This document shows positions 54,610 to 61,546 of a stretch of 64,000 nucleotides of DNA, piece after piece. The notes below the pieces were generated by a model, which had not been told where the DNA came from, did not search any database, and was given only the letters and a program-made list of their open reading frames with translations. Each line of letters begins with the position of its first letter. The first letter of the stretch is position 1. Source of the DNA: Bradyrhizobium sp. (GTDB lineage: Bacteria > Pseudomonadota > Alphaproteobacteria > Rhizobiales > Xanthobacteraceae). The DNA is taken from contig NZ_SSMW01000002.1 of the NCBI RefSeq assembly GCF_004799405.1, positions 167,202 to 231,201 on the forward strand, given 5' to 3'. Made by a program: the position numbers and the translations under genes.

Positions 54610-55080
54610 ATGAAGCGCCTGCATGTTCATGTCGCCGTCAACGACATTCCACAGTCGATTGGCTTTTACTCCGCGCTGTTCGCGGCAAAACCTGCCGTGG
54701 TCAAAACCGACTACGCCAAATGGATGCTTGATGATCCGCGGGTGAACTTCGCGATTTCCACGCGCGGTCGCGAGCCCGGACTCGATCATCTCGGCATTCA
54801 GGTTGAGGACACCGATGAATTGCATGAGGTCTATGCGCGCTTACGGGAGGCTGGCGGCAATATCATCGAGCAGGGAGCGACCACATGCTGCTACGCCAAA
54901 TCGGAGAAGTCATGGATCGATGATCCGGCCGGGATCGCCTGGGAAACGTTCCACACGACCGGCGAAAGCACCGTCTACGGTGATGGCTCGGGCGAGAACC
55001 AGGCGCGCATCGCGCACGAGAAACAGAACGGCGCGTGCTGTGCTCCCCAGCCGGCGGCGAAGACTTCGGCGTGCTGTTAG
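54610..55080 (+). CDS. arsI: ArsI/CadI-family C-As lyase-like dioxygenase
   Basis: 156 residues, type I extradiol (VOC) fold, starting MKRLHVHVAVNDI. The As-binding cysteine pair is Cys93-Cys94 (TTCCYAKSEK), and metal ligands by pattern are His5 or His7, His60 (GLDHLG) and Glu112 (AWETFH). A cysteine-rich tail (GACCAPQP, SACC) follows. Known ArsI cleaves the C-As bond of trivalent organoarsenicals such as methylarsenite, using Fe(II). CadI homologues are named for cadmium induction only. The setting in an ars operon favours ArsI. Confidence 0.85.
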   Translation: MKRLHVHVAVNDIPQSIGFYSALFAAKPAVVKTDYAKWMLDDPRVNFAISTRGREPGLDHLGIQVEDTDELHEVYARLREAGGNIIEQGATTCCYAKSEKSWIDDPAGIAWETFHTTGESTVYGDGSGENQARIAHEKQNGACCAPQPAAKTSACC

Positions 55081-55082
55081 TC

Positions 55083-55499
55083 ATGGATGTCATCATCTAC
55101 CACAATCCGGATTGCGGGACTTCGCGCAACACGCTCGGCATGATCCGCAATGCCGGCATCGAGCCGCACGTGATCGAATATTTGAAGACCCCTCCGACCC
55201 GCGCGCTGCTCAAACAACTGATCGAGCGCATGGGCATCACCGCAAGATCGCTGCTGCGCGAGAAGGGCACGCCGTTCAATGATCTTGGCTTGGGCCAAGC
55301 GGGCTTGACCGATGATCAGCTGTTGGATGCCATGATGGCCCATCCGATCCTCATCAACCGGCCGATAGTGGTTACCCCGAAGGGGGTTCGCTTATGCCGG
55401 CCTTCGGAAGCCGTGATCGAATTGCTCCCGACCCAGCGCGGTGAGTTCGTCAAGGAAGACGGCGAGCGTGTCGCCGACAAACGGTCGTCGGCGGGCTGA
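55083..55499 (+). CDS. arsC: Arsenate reductase, glutaredoxin-dependent
   Basis: 138 residues from the ATG at 55083. It is E. coli ArsC-like: the catalytic Cys11 lies in IIYHNPDCGTSRNTL, and the arsenate-binding arginines lie in INRPIVVTPKGVRLCRP. It reduces arsenate to arsenite with glutathione and glutaredoxin. It starts 2 bases after arsI and shares a base with the aqpS start, so it is strongly coupled. Confidence 0.94.
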   Translation: MDVIIYHNPDCGTSRNTLGMIRNAGIEPHVIEYLKTPPTRALLKQLIERMGITARSLLREKGTPFNDLGLGQAGLTDDQLLDAMMAHPILINRPIVVTPKGVRLCRPSEAVIELLPTQRGEFVKEDGERVADKRSSAG

Positions 55500-56161
55500 T
55501 GCCGTCCCTCGCGCGGCGCATCTTCGCGGAATGGCTCGGCACCGCGTTCCTGTTGGCGGCTGTCGTCGGCTCCGGCATCATGGCCCAGAAGCTCGCGGGC
55601 GGGAACGCCGCGCTTGCGCTTCTGTGCAACACGATACCGACCGGCGCAATTTTGACCGTGCTGATCCTGATCTTCGGACCGCTCTCCGGCGCGCATTTCA
55701 ATCCGGCCGTGAGCGTCGCCCTCGCGTTGCGGCGCGAACTGCCCTGGTCGATTGCCGCCGGCTATATCGGCGCGCAAATCATCGGGGCCATCGCAGGCGT
55801 GTGGGCGGCGCATCTGATGTTTGAATTGCCGGTATGGCAGTTTTCGATCAATTCACGCGCCGGCGCCGGGCAATGGTTCGCTGAAGCAGTCGCCACGTTT
55901 GGATTGCTGCTTACGATCTTCGGCTGCGCGGCGCGAACTCCCGCCGCCATTCCCTACGCGGTCGGCCTCTATATCACGTCGGCTTATTGGTTCACGGCTT
56001 CAACATCCTTTGCCAATCCAGCCGTGACGATTGCACGCTCGCTGTCCGACACTTTCGCCGGGATCGCACCTTCGGGTGTGGCTGCATTCATCGCGGCGCA
56101 GCTGGTTGGAATGGCAGTCGCGGTCACCGTCAGCCGCTGGCTCTGGATTGACAGCGCTTAA
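55499..56161 (+). CDS. aqpS: Aquaglyceroporin, arsenite channel AqpS type
   Basis: 220 residues, six helices plus two NPA half-helices (HFNPAVS and FANPAVT), both intact. In Sinorhizobium meliloti an ars-operon aquaporin, AqpS, lets internally produced arsenite flow out down its gradient. The same logic fits here, since arsC makes arsenite and no arsB or acr3 pump is in the operon. The ATG shares its A with the arsC stop. Confidence 0.9.
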   Translation: MPSLARRIFAEWLGTAFLLAAVVGSGIMAQKLAGGNAALALLCNTIPTGAILTVLILIFGPLSGAHFNPAVSVALALRRELPWSIAAGYIGAQIIGAIAGVWAAHLMFELPVWQFSINSRAGAGQWFAEAVATFGLLLTIFGCAARTPAAIPYAVGLYITSAYWFTASTSFANPAVTIARSLSDTFAGIAPSGVAAFIAAQLVGMAVAVTVSRWLWIDSA

Positions 56162-56235
56162 GTTCGGTGAGTTCAATAGAATCACGCCTCCCGGATCGGC
56201 AATTGTCCGGGGTGGATCGATCTTCCGGGGCATCG

Positions 56236-56688
56236 ATGTCGGCAAGACCAGCCCAAATATCGGATCTGGAGCGGCTGCTCGATCTGTTTCGGGTTTCGGA
56301 AGTGAGTTCGATAGCGCAGCCACCGGAACGTGCCCAGCGTATCTGGGCGGAAATGCTGGCGCGGCAGGACGTGGCGGTATTCGTTTCGGATGCAGGCGCC
56401 GGGATCGCGGCGACCTGCATGCTGATCACCGCGCCAAACCTTCTTCGCGGCGGCCGCGGCCACGCTTTCCTCGAAAACGTGGTGACCCGCCCCGAATATC
56501 GCGGTCAGGGCCACGGCCGCGCTGTGGTTTGCGCTGCTCTCGCCGAAGCCTGGGCGAGGGACTGCCATCACGTGCTGCTTCAAAGCGGTCGGAAGGACGG
56601 CCGGGTCCATCGTTTCTACGAGAGCTGCGGTTTTGAGCCGGGCGTGCGGACCGGTTATGTTGCCAAGCGCCCGGCGGACCGATCGTGA
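56236..56688 (+). CDS. GNAT acetyltransferase, ars-linked
   Basis: 150 residues from the ATG at 56236. An in-frame GTG at 56167 would add 23 residues without family resemblance. The GNAT core has NVVTRPEYRGQGHGRAVV (the acetyl-CoA loop RGQGHGR) and a C-terminal RFYESCGFE. In other ars operons a GNAT (ArsN) acetylates arsinothricin. I cannot tell from sequence whether this one does, and a general acetyltransferase is equally possible. It probably shares the ars transcript. Confidence 0.8.
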   Translation: MSARPAQISDLERLLDLFRVSEVSSIAQPPERAQRIWAEMLARQDVAVFVSDAGAGIAATCMLITAPNLLRGGRGHAFLENVVTRPEYRGQGHGRAVVCAALAEAWARDCHHVLLQSGRKDGRVHRFYESCGFEPGVRTGYVAKRPADRS

Positions 56689-56749
56689 CGGTTGCGATTT
56701 TATTTCTGTATTTCAGAATTAAACTTGACAGCCGACCCAAATCAAATCT

Positions 56750-57160
56750 ATACCTTCAGCGTCCCGCCCACAGAGGGGCGTTGCGCAACGTCATCAACGC
56801 GCGGCGGGATGCGGTGGACGCGTGAGGTGCCAAAGACGAGTGGCGCCGGCGCGGACGGCGAAGTCGTGTGGTCCTGACACCCCGACGCTGGTGTCAAGTC
56901 GTCGGAGTTATCCGCCGATGACGGTGGCAACAAAGCCCGGTCACCGGGGAGAGCGCGAAATAAGCCGTAAAACCATTGTGCGGGGAATGCCGGGTGATGT
57001 CCGGTGTGACCGTGGTGACTTTGCTGGCATGGCTTGTTTTTCTGCCCTGCCAGGCTGCGGGCGCATTGGGCGCCCGGCATTCCCTGCGCCCTCTCTTTCG
57101 AGGCGAAGGAAATTTTCTGGCAAACCTCGGTCGCATCGCGCCGCGAGATCGCGAAACTGT
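56750..57160. other. Intergenic block, probably a multicopy Bradyrhizobium-type element
   Basis: No convincing gene. Recognisable phrases are GTGGTCCTGACACCCCGACG, CTGGTGTCAAGTCGTC, GTCACCGGGGAGAGCGCGAA, ATAAGCCGTAAAACCATTG, CGCCCGGCATTCCCTGCGCC and TTTTCTGGCAAACCTCGG. I have an impression that similar wording recurs between genes in Bradyrhizobium, but that is memory, not a search. Several short stems are possible, so a structured RNA is conceivable. It sits between the GNAT gene and eutB. Confidence 0.4.
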
Positions 57161-57163
57161 GTC

Positions 57164-57255
57164 TTTTCGTCATTGCGAGGAGGGCAAGCGACGAAGCAAT
57201 CCAAACTTCTTTTGCTGCGACATGGATTGCTTCGCTTACGCTTGCAACGACGTTG
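57164..57255. repeat. CGTCATTGCGAG-type inverted repeat
   Basis: CGTCATTGCGAGGAGGGCAA, then GCGACGAAGCAATCC, is answered by GGATTGCTTCGCTTACGCTT and GCAACGACG, forming a long imperfect hairpin around ATGTCG-like loop sequence. The same family opens the gap at 31372. Confidence 0.65.
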
Positions 57256-57296
57256 AGAGGCTATTTGAAAATCGTCAGGCGCGAACACGCACCTAT

Positions 57297-57322
57297 GTCG
57301 TCCCTGCGAACGCAGGGACGAC
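57297..57322. repeat. Perfect 12+12 hairpin repeat
   Basis: GTCGTCCCTGCG pairs exactly with CGCAGGGACGAC across a 2-base AA loop. ACGTTGAGAG follows both this unit and the preceding one (57250 and 57321). It lies 75 bases before the eutB start. Confidence 0.75.
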
Positions 57323-57397
57323 GTTGAGAGATTATCTCATATGCAAAATGTTCATGTATAGATCATTGACCTTTAACCTCGTTCGGGAAGCAAGGCC

Positions 57398-58780
57398 ATG
57401 ATCTATCGCCACGCCATCGGCGCCACGATTTACGCCTTCGATGATCTGCGCGACCTCATGGCCAAGGCGACGCCGCTCCGCTCCGGCGACCGGCTGGCCG
57501 GGATCGCGGCCGACAGCGCCGAGGTGATGATCGCCGCACGGATGGCGCTGGCGGATGTCCCGCTCAAGCAATTTCTGCTTGAGGCGGTCGTCCCCTACGA
57601 GGAGGACGAGGTCACGCGCCTGATCATCGACGGCCACGATGCGGCGGCATTCGGGATCGTGTCCTCGCTTACTGTCGGCGGCTTCCGCGATTGGCTGTTG
57701 TCGGACGCAGCCACGACCGAGATCCTCGGCAATCTCGCGGGCGGCATCACGCCGGAAATGGCCGCCGCGGTGTCAAAGCTGATGCGCAACCAGGATCTCA
57801 TTCTGGTGGCGAAGAAATGCGAGGTCACGACCCGGTTTCGCAATACCATCGGCCTGCGCGGGCGGATGAGCACGCGGCTGCAGCCCAATCATCCCTTCGA
57901 CGACGCCAGGGGCATCAGCGCGTCGGTTCTCGACGGCATCCTGCTCGGATCGGGGGATGCCTGTATCGGCATCAATCCGGCCAGCGACGATCCTGAAGTC
58001 ATCGGAGGATTGGTTCGGCTGCTCGACGACATCATCGCAACGTTGCAAATTCCAACGCAGGCTTGCGTGCTGACCCATGTGACGACGACGCTCGGATTGA
58101 TCGGCCAGGGAATGCCGGTCGACCTAGTGTTCCAGTCGATCGCGGGTACCCAAGCCGCCAACCGGAGTTTCGGTATCGATCTTGCGCTGCTGCGGGAAGC
58201 CCATCAGGCGGGGCTATCGTTGCGGCGCGGCACGGTCGGCGACAACGTGATGTATTTCGAGACCGGGCAGGGCTCTGCTTTGTCGGCCAACGCCCATCAC
58301 GGCGTCGACCAGCAGACCTGCGAAGCGCGCGCCTATGCGGTGGCCCGCGCCTTCGATCCGCTGCTGGTCAACAGCGTGGTCGGCTTCATCGGCCCGGAAT
58401 ACCTCTATGACGGCAAGGAGATCATCCGTGCCGGGCTCGAGGACCATTTCTGCGGCAAGCTGCTCGGCCTGCCGCTCGGCGTCGACGTTTGCTACACCAA
58501 CCACGCCGAAGCCGACCAGGACGACATGGACAATCTGTTGACGCTGCTCGCCGCGGCCGGCGTCACCTTCATCATGGGGGTACCCGGGGCCGACGACGTG
58601 ATGCTGAATTACCAGTCCACCTCGTTCCACGACGCCCTCTATGTTCGCGACCTCTTTGGCCTGAAACGGGCCCCGGAGTACGATGACTGGCTGTTTCGTA
58701 GCGGGCTTGCCGGCGCCGACTTTCGCCTGGCCGGCGGTACCGGCTTGCTCCCGGATTTTGCCTCGCGACTGCTCGCGTGA
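57398..58780 (+). CDS. eutB: Ethanolamine ammonia-lyase large subunit
   Basis: 460 residues, the family length, from the ATG at 57398 behind AAGG. The TIM-barrel large subunit with EutC converts ethanolamine to acetaldehyde and ammonia using adenosylcobalamin. Typical blocks are NTIGLRGRMSTRLQPNHP, GINPASDDPE, CVLTHVTTTLGL, MYFETGQGSALSANAHHG and GVDVCYTNHAEADQDDMDN. No shell (eutM/L) or reactivase (eutA) genes are beside it, so this is the compartment-free form. The small subunit gene is not adjacent: hpnP stands between them. Confidence 0.95.
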   Translation: MIYRHAIGATIYAFDDLRDLMAKATPLRSGDRLAGIAADSAEVMIAARMALADVPLKQFLLEAVVPYEEDEVTRLIIDGHDAAAFGIVSSLTVGGFRDWLLSDAATTEILGNLAGGITPEMAAAVSKLMRNQDLILVAKKCEVTTRFRNTIGLRGRMSTRLQPNHPFDDARGISASVLDGILLGSGDACIGINPASDDPEVIGGLVRLLDDIIATLQIPTQACVLTHVTTTLGLIGQGMPVDLVFQSIAGTQAANRSFGIDLALLREAHQAGLSLRRGTVGDNVMYFETGQGSALSANAHHGVDQQTCEARAYAVARAFDPLLVNSVVGFIGPEYLYDGKEIIRAGLEDHFCGKLLGLPLGVDVCYTNHAEADQDDMDNLLTLLAAAGVTFIMGVPGADDVMLNYQSTSFHDALYVRDLFGLKRAPEYDDWLFRSGLAGADFRLAGGTGLLPDFASRLLA

Positions 58781-58818
58781 GGGGCAGGCCGGCCACCACA
58801 GGGGAAAGAGGGGGTGAA

Positions 58819-58841
58819 CGCTTATTTCCGATCCATAAGCG
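58819..58841 (+). terminator. Hairpin after eutB
   Basis: CGCTTAT (58819-58825) pairs exactly with ATAAGCG (58835-58841) across a 9-base loop. No T-run follows. It lies 38 bases after the eutB stop and could partly terminate the eutB transcript ahead of hpnP. Confidence 0.35.
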
Positions 58842-58855
58842 CAACCATCCCGCCG

Positions 58856-58884
58856 TTGACAGGTTGGAACCACCGCCACAATGT
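58856..58884 (+). promoter_or_regulatory. Candidate sigma-70-type promoter for hpnP
   Basis: TTGACA (58856-58861) matches the -35 consensus exactly. CAATGT (58879-58884) is 17 bases on, a weak -10. The site lies about 65 bases before the hpnP ATG. A GGAAC within it resembles the -35 of EcfG general-stress sigma factors, which I recall controlling hpnP in Rhodopseudomonas, but no GTT lies at the right distance. Confidence 0.35.
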
Positions 58885-58948
58885 TGAGGAATTTATAGCC
58901 CAACTTTGACGCGCGTGCTTAGATCACTGGGCCGGCAGAGGAAATTTG

Positions 58949-60535
58949 ATGCGAGTTGAAAGTATTGAGACGGTTCGGCGCGTTCTGTGCGTGTTTCCGC
59001 GCTATACGTCTTCATTCGGCACTTTCGAGTACGCCTACCCCCTGACCGACGGCGTCCAGGCCTTCATGCCGCCGCAGGGCCTGCTCTTGATCGCGGCCTA
59101 TCTGCCGGCGAACTGGCCGGTCCGTTTCATCGACGAAAACATCCGTCCCGCCTCAGCCGAAGACTTCGAGTGGGCGGAAGCGGTCTTCGTCAGCGGCATG
59201 CACATCCAGCGCCAGCAGATGAACGACATTTGCCGCCGGGCGCACGCGTTCGATCTGGCGGTGGCGCTCGGGGGACCCTCGGTCAGCGCCTGCCCGGATT
59301 ATTATCCCTCGTTCGACTACCTCCATGTCGGCGAAATGGGCGACGCGACCAATGAGCTGATCGCGCGGATCGCGCGCGATCCCTCGCGTCCGGAGCAGCA
59401 GGTGGTGCTCAAGACCGCCGATCGCCTCGATATGACGAAGTTTCCGATTCCGGCCTATGAACTCGCCGAAGTCAAAAAATACTTCCTCGGCAGCATCCAG
59501 TATTCCAGCGGCTGTCCCTATCAGTGCGAATTCTGCGATATCCCGGGACTGTACGGCCGCAATCCGCGGCTCAAGACGCCGCAGCAGATCACCGCCGAAC
59601 TCGACAAACTGCTGGAATGCGGCGTCACCGGCTCGGTGTATTTCGTCGATGACAATTTCATCGGCAACCGCAAGGCCGCGCTCGATTTACTGCCGCACCT
59701 GGTTGAGTGGCAGAAGAAAACCGGCTACGTGATGCGGCTGGCCTGCGAAGCGACGCTGAACATCGCCAAGCGGCCGGAGATCCTCGAGAAGATGCGTGAT
59801 GCCTATTTCATCACGATCTTCTGCGGCATCGAGACCCCGGATCCGGACGCGCTCAAGGCCATGCACAAGGACCACAACATGATGGTCCCGATTCTGGAGG
59901 GGATCGAGACCATCAATCGATACGGCATGGAGGTCGTCTCCGGCATCATCATGGGCCTGGATACCGACAAGCCCGAAACCGGCGAAGCGTTGCTGGCCTT
60001 TGTCGATGAATCCAGGATCCCGCTGCTGACGATGAACCTGCTGCAGGCTTTGCCCAAAACGCCGTTGTGGGATCGCCTCGAGCGCGAAAACCGGCTCATC
60101 AACGACGACCGCCGCGATTCCAACGTCGATTTTAAATTGCCCTATGACCACGTCGTCAGTTCGTGGCGCAAATGCATGGGGATCGCCTATCAGCCGGAGA
60201 AGCTCTACGCGCGTTATCAGTATCAGGTCGATTACACCTATGCGAACCGGATCCCGTTGCCCTCGACGCCGCAACAGAAGACTTGGGCCAATATCAAACG
60301 CGGGCTGATCATGCTCGGCAAGATCTTCTGGAAGGTCGGCGTGCTCGGCGACTACCGCAAGGTGTTCTGGAAGTTTGCCCTGTCACGGCTGCGACACGGC
60401 GACATCGAGAGTCTGATCAGTGTGACCTTGATCGCCCATCATCTGATCACGTTCGCGCGCGGCGCTGCCCGAGGCCAGGAGATCGCGTCGAATTATTCGT
60501 TGCGGCTGGGCGAGGCGTCGGTCCCTGCCGAGTAG
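58949..60535 (+). CDS. hpnP: Hopanoid C-2 methylase (B12-binding radical SAM)
   Basis: 528 residues from the ATG at 58949 (a TTG lies one codon earlier). The N-terminal cobalamin-binding domain (about 10-150: RVLCVFPRYTSSFGTFEYAY, FMPPQGLLLIAAYLP) is followed by the radical SAM core with Cys189, Cys193 and Cys196 (SSGCPYQCEFCDIPG). Length and wording agree with my memory of Rhodopseudomonas HpnP (about 527 residues), which methylates hopanoids at C-2. 2-Methylhopanoids stiffen membranes and act in stress and plant association. The gene lies between eutB (168 bases upstream) and eutC (6 bases downstream). Both HpnP and EutBC need cobalamin. Confidence 0.88.
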   Translation: MRVESIETVRRVLCVFPRYTSSFGTFEYAYPLTDGVQAFMPPQGLLLIAAYLPANWPVRFIDENIRPASAEDFEWAEAVFVSGMHIQRQQMNDICRRAHAFDLAVALGGPSVSACPDYYPSFDYLHVGEMGDATNELIARIARDPSRPEQQVVLKTADRLDMTKFPIPAYELAEVKKYFLGSIQYSSGCPYQCEFCDIPGLYGRNPRLKTPQQITAELDKLLECGVTGSVYFVDDNFIGNRKAALDLLPHLVEWQKKTGYVMRLACEATLNIAKRPEILEKMRDAYFITIFCGIETPDPDALKAMHKDHNMMVPILEGIETINRYGMEVVSGIIMGLDTDKPETGEALLAFVDESRIPLLTMNLLQALPKTPLWDRLERENRLINDDRRDSNVDFKLPYDHVVSSWRKCMGIAYQPEKLYARYQYQVDYTYANRIPLPSTPQQKTWANIKRGLIMLGKIFWKVGVLGDYRKVFWKFALSRLRHGDIESLISVTLIAHHLITFARGAARGQEIASNYSLRLGEASVPAE

Positions 60536-60541
60536 CCAACG

Positions 60542-61342
60542 ATGAAGCCGCCATCGGTGCCATCGCGTTCGCTGCGGGATTTGCGGGAACTGACGCCGGC
60601 GCGCGTCGGGCTCGGCCGGGCCGGGGCCAGCATGCCGACCGAAGCGCTGCTCGAATTCACGCTGGACCATGCGCGGGCCCGCGACGCGGTTCATGCGGCA
60701 TTCGATGTTCAAGCCATTACTGCCGGTCTTGGCGATCTCGGTCTTGAGGCATTCGCAGTCGCAAGCCGCGCGCGCAACCGCAAGGACTACCTCAGGCGGC
60801 CTGATCTGGGGCGGATGCTCGACGAGGCGTCGCGGCACCTGCTGACCAGCCGCCGTTGCGGTTCATGCCGGCTTGCGATCGTGGTCGGTGACGGCCTGTC
60901 GCCATCGGCGGTCAATGCGCATGCCGTCGGACTGGTCCGGAGCCTCATTCCGCGGTTGGCTGATGACGGGATCGAGATCGGCCATGCCGTGGTCGCCTCC
61001 GGCGCGCGGGTTGCGTTGGGCGATGAGATCGGCGCCATCCTGGGCGCGCGCATGATCGTCATGCTGATCGGCGAGCGGCCGGGGCTGTCGGCTCCCGACA
61101 GTCTCGGGGCTTACCTGACCTTTGCGCCCAGAGTCGGCCTCACCGATGCAGAGCGCAACTGCGTTTCCAACATCCATGGCGCGGGGCTCGGCTACGACGA
61201 AGCCGGGTTGCGGATTGCGTGGCTGGTGCGTGAAGGCCTTGCCCGGGAAATCACCGGCGTCGCATTAAAGGACGAAAGCGGCGGCCGAACGCCGCAGCGC
61301 ATTACGGTGAGTTCAAGCCATTCCGGCAAACCCGCCACTTAA
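60542..61342 (+). CDS. eutC: Ethanolamine ammonia-lyase small subunit
   Basis: 266 residues from the ATG at 60542, six bases after hpnP. EutC blocks are [87 protein letters not shown] and [17 protein letters not shown]. It binds the adenosylcobalamin with EutB. Its transcript must include hpnP or start inside it. The next 204 bases, before the RND gene, show no gene, only short GC-rich stems and a TATACA at about 61511 as a possible -10. Confidence 0.94.
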   Translation: MKPPSVPSRSLRDLRELTPARVGLGRAGASMPTEALLEFTLDHARARDAVHAAFDVQAITAGLGDLGLEAFAVASRARNRKDYLRRPDLGRMLDEASRHLLTSRRCGSCRLAIVVGDGLSPSAVNAHAVGLVRSLIPRLADDGIEIGHAVVASGARVALGDEIGAILGARMIVMLIGERPGLSAPDSLGAYLTFAPRVGLTDAERNCVSNIHGAGLGYDEAGLRIAWLVREGLAREITGVALKDESGGRTPQRITVSSSHSGKPAT

Positions 61343-61546
61343 CGGGGGCGAGATCGCCGCCCGCGCGTCGATTTTGCACAGGAGAGCCCTGCTTGCGAAG
61401 CGCCGGTTAGACCTGCTACACCTCTGGCGGCAAATTTACCACATGTTTTCAAGGGTTAGCGCTGATCGGACGTGGCCCGTCCAGCTTCATTTGCGCCCGC
61501 GAACTTAAGCTATACAAATTGAGCCGATGTGAGAACTGGACAAAGC

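Noticed and set aside
57297..57322. CRISPR repeat or terminator for the GNAT gene
   Set aside because: A single palindrome without regular spacers or a T-run. It matches dispersed intergenic hairpins elsewhere in the window.
56689..57397. Cobalamin riboswitch upstream of eutB
   Set aside because: The conserved GCCACTG-type B12 box was not found on either strand of the gap.
58863..58885. EcfG-type promoter (GGAAC...GTT) for hpnP
   Set aside because: GGAAC is present but GTT follows after only 12 bases, where about 16-17 are expected, so only a weak sigma-70-type candidate was listed.
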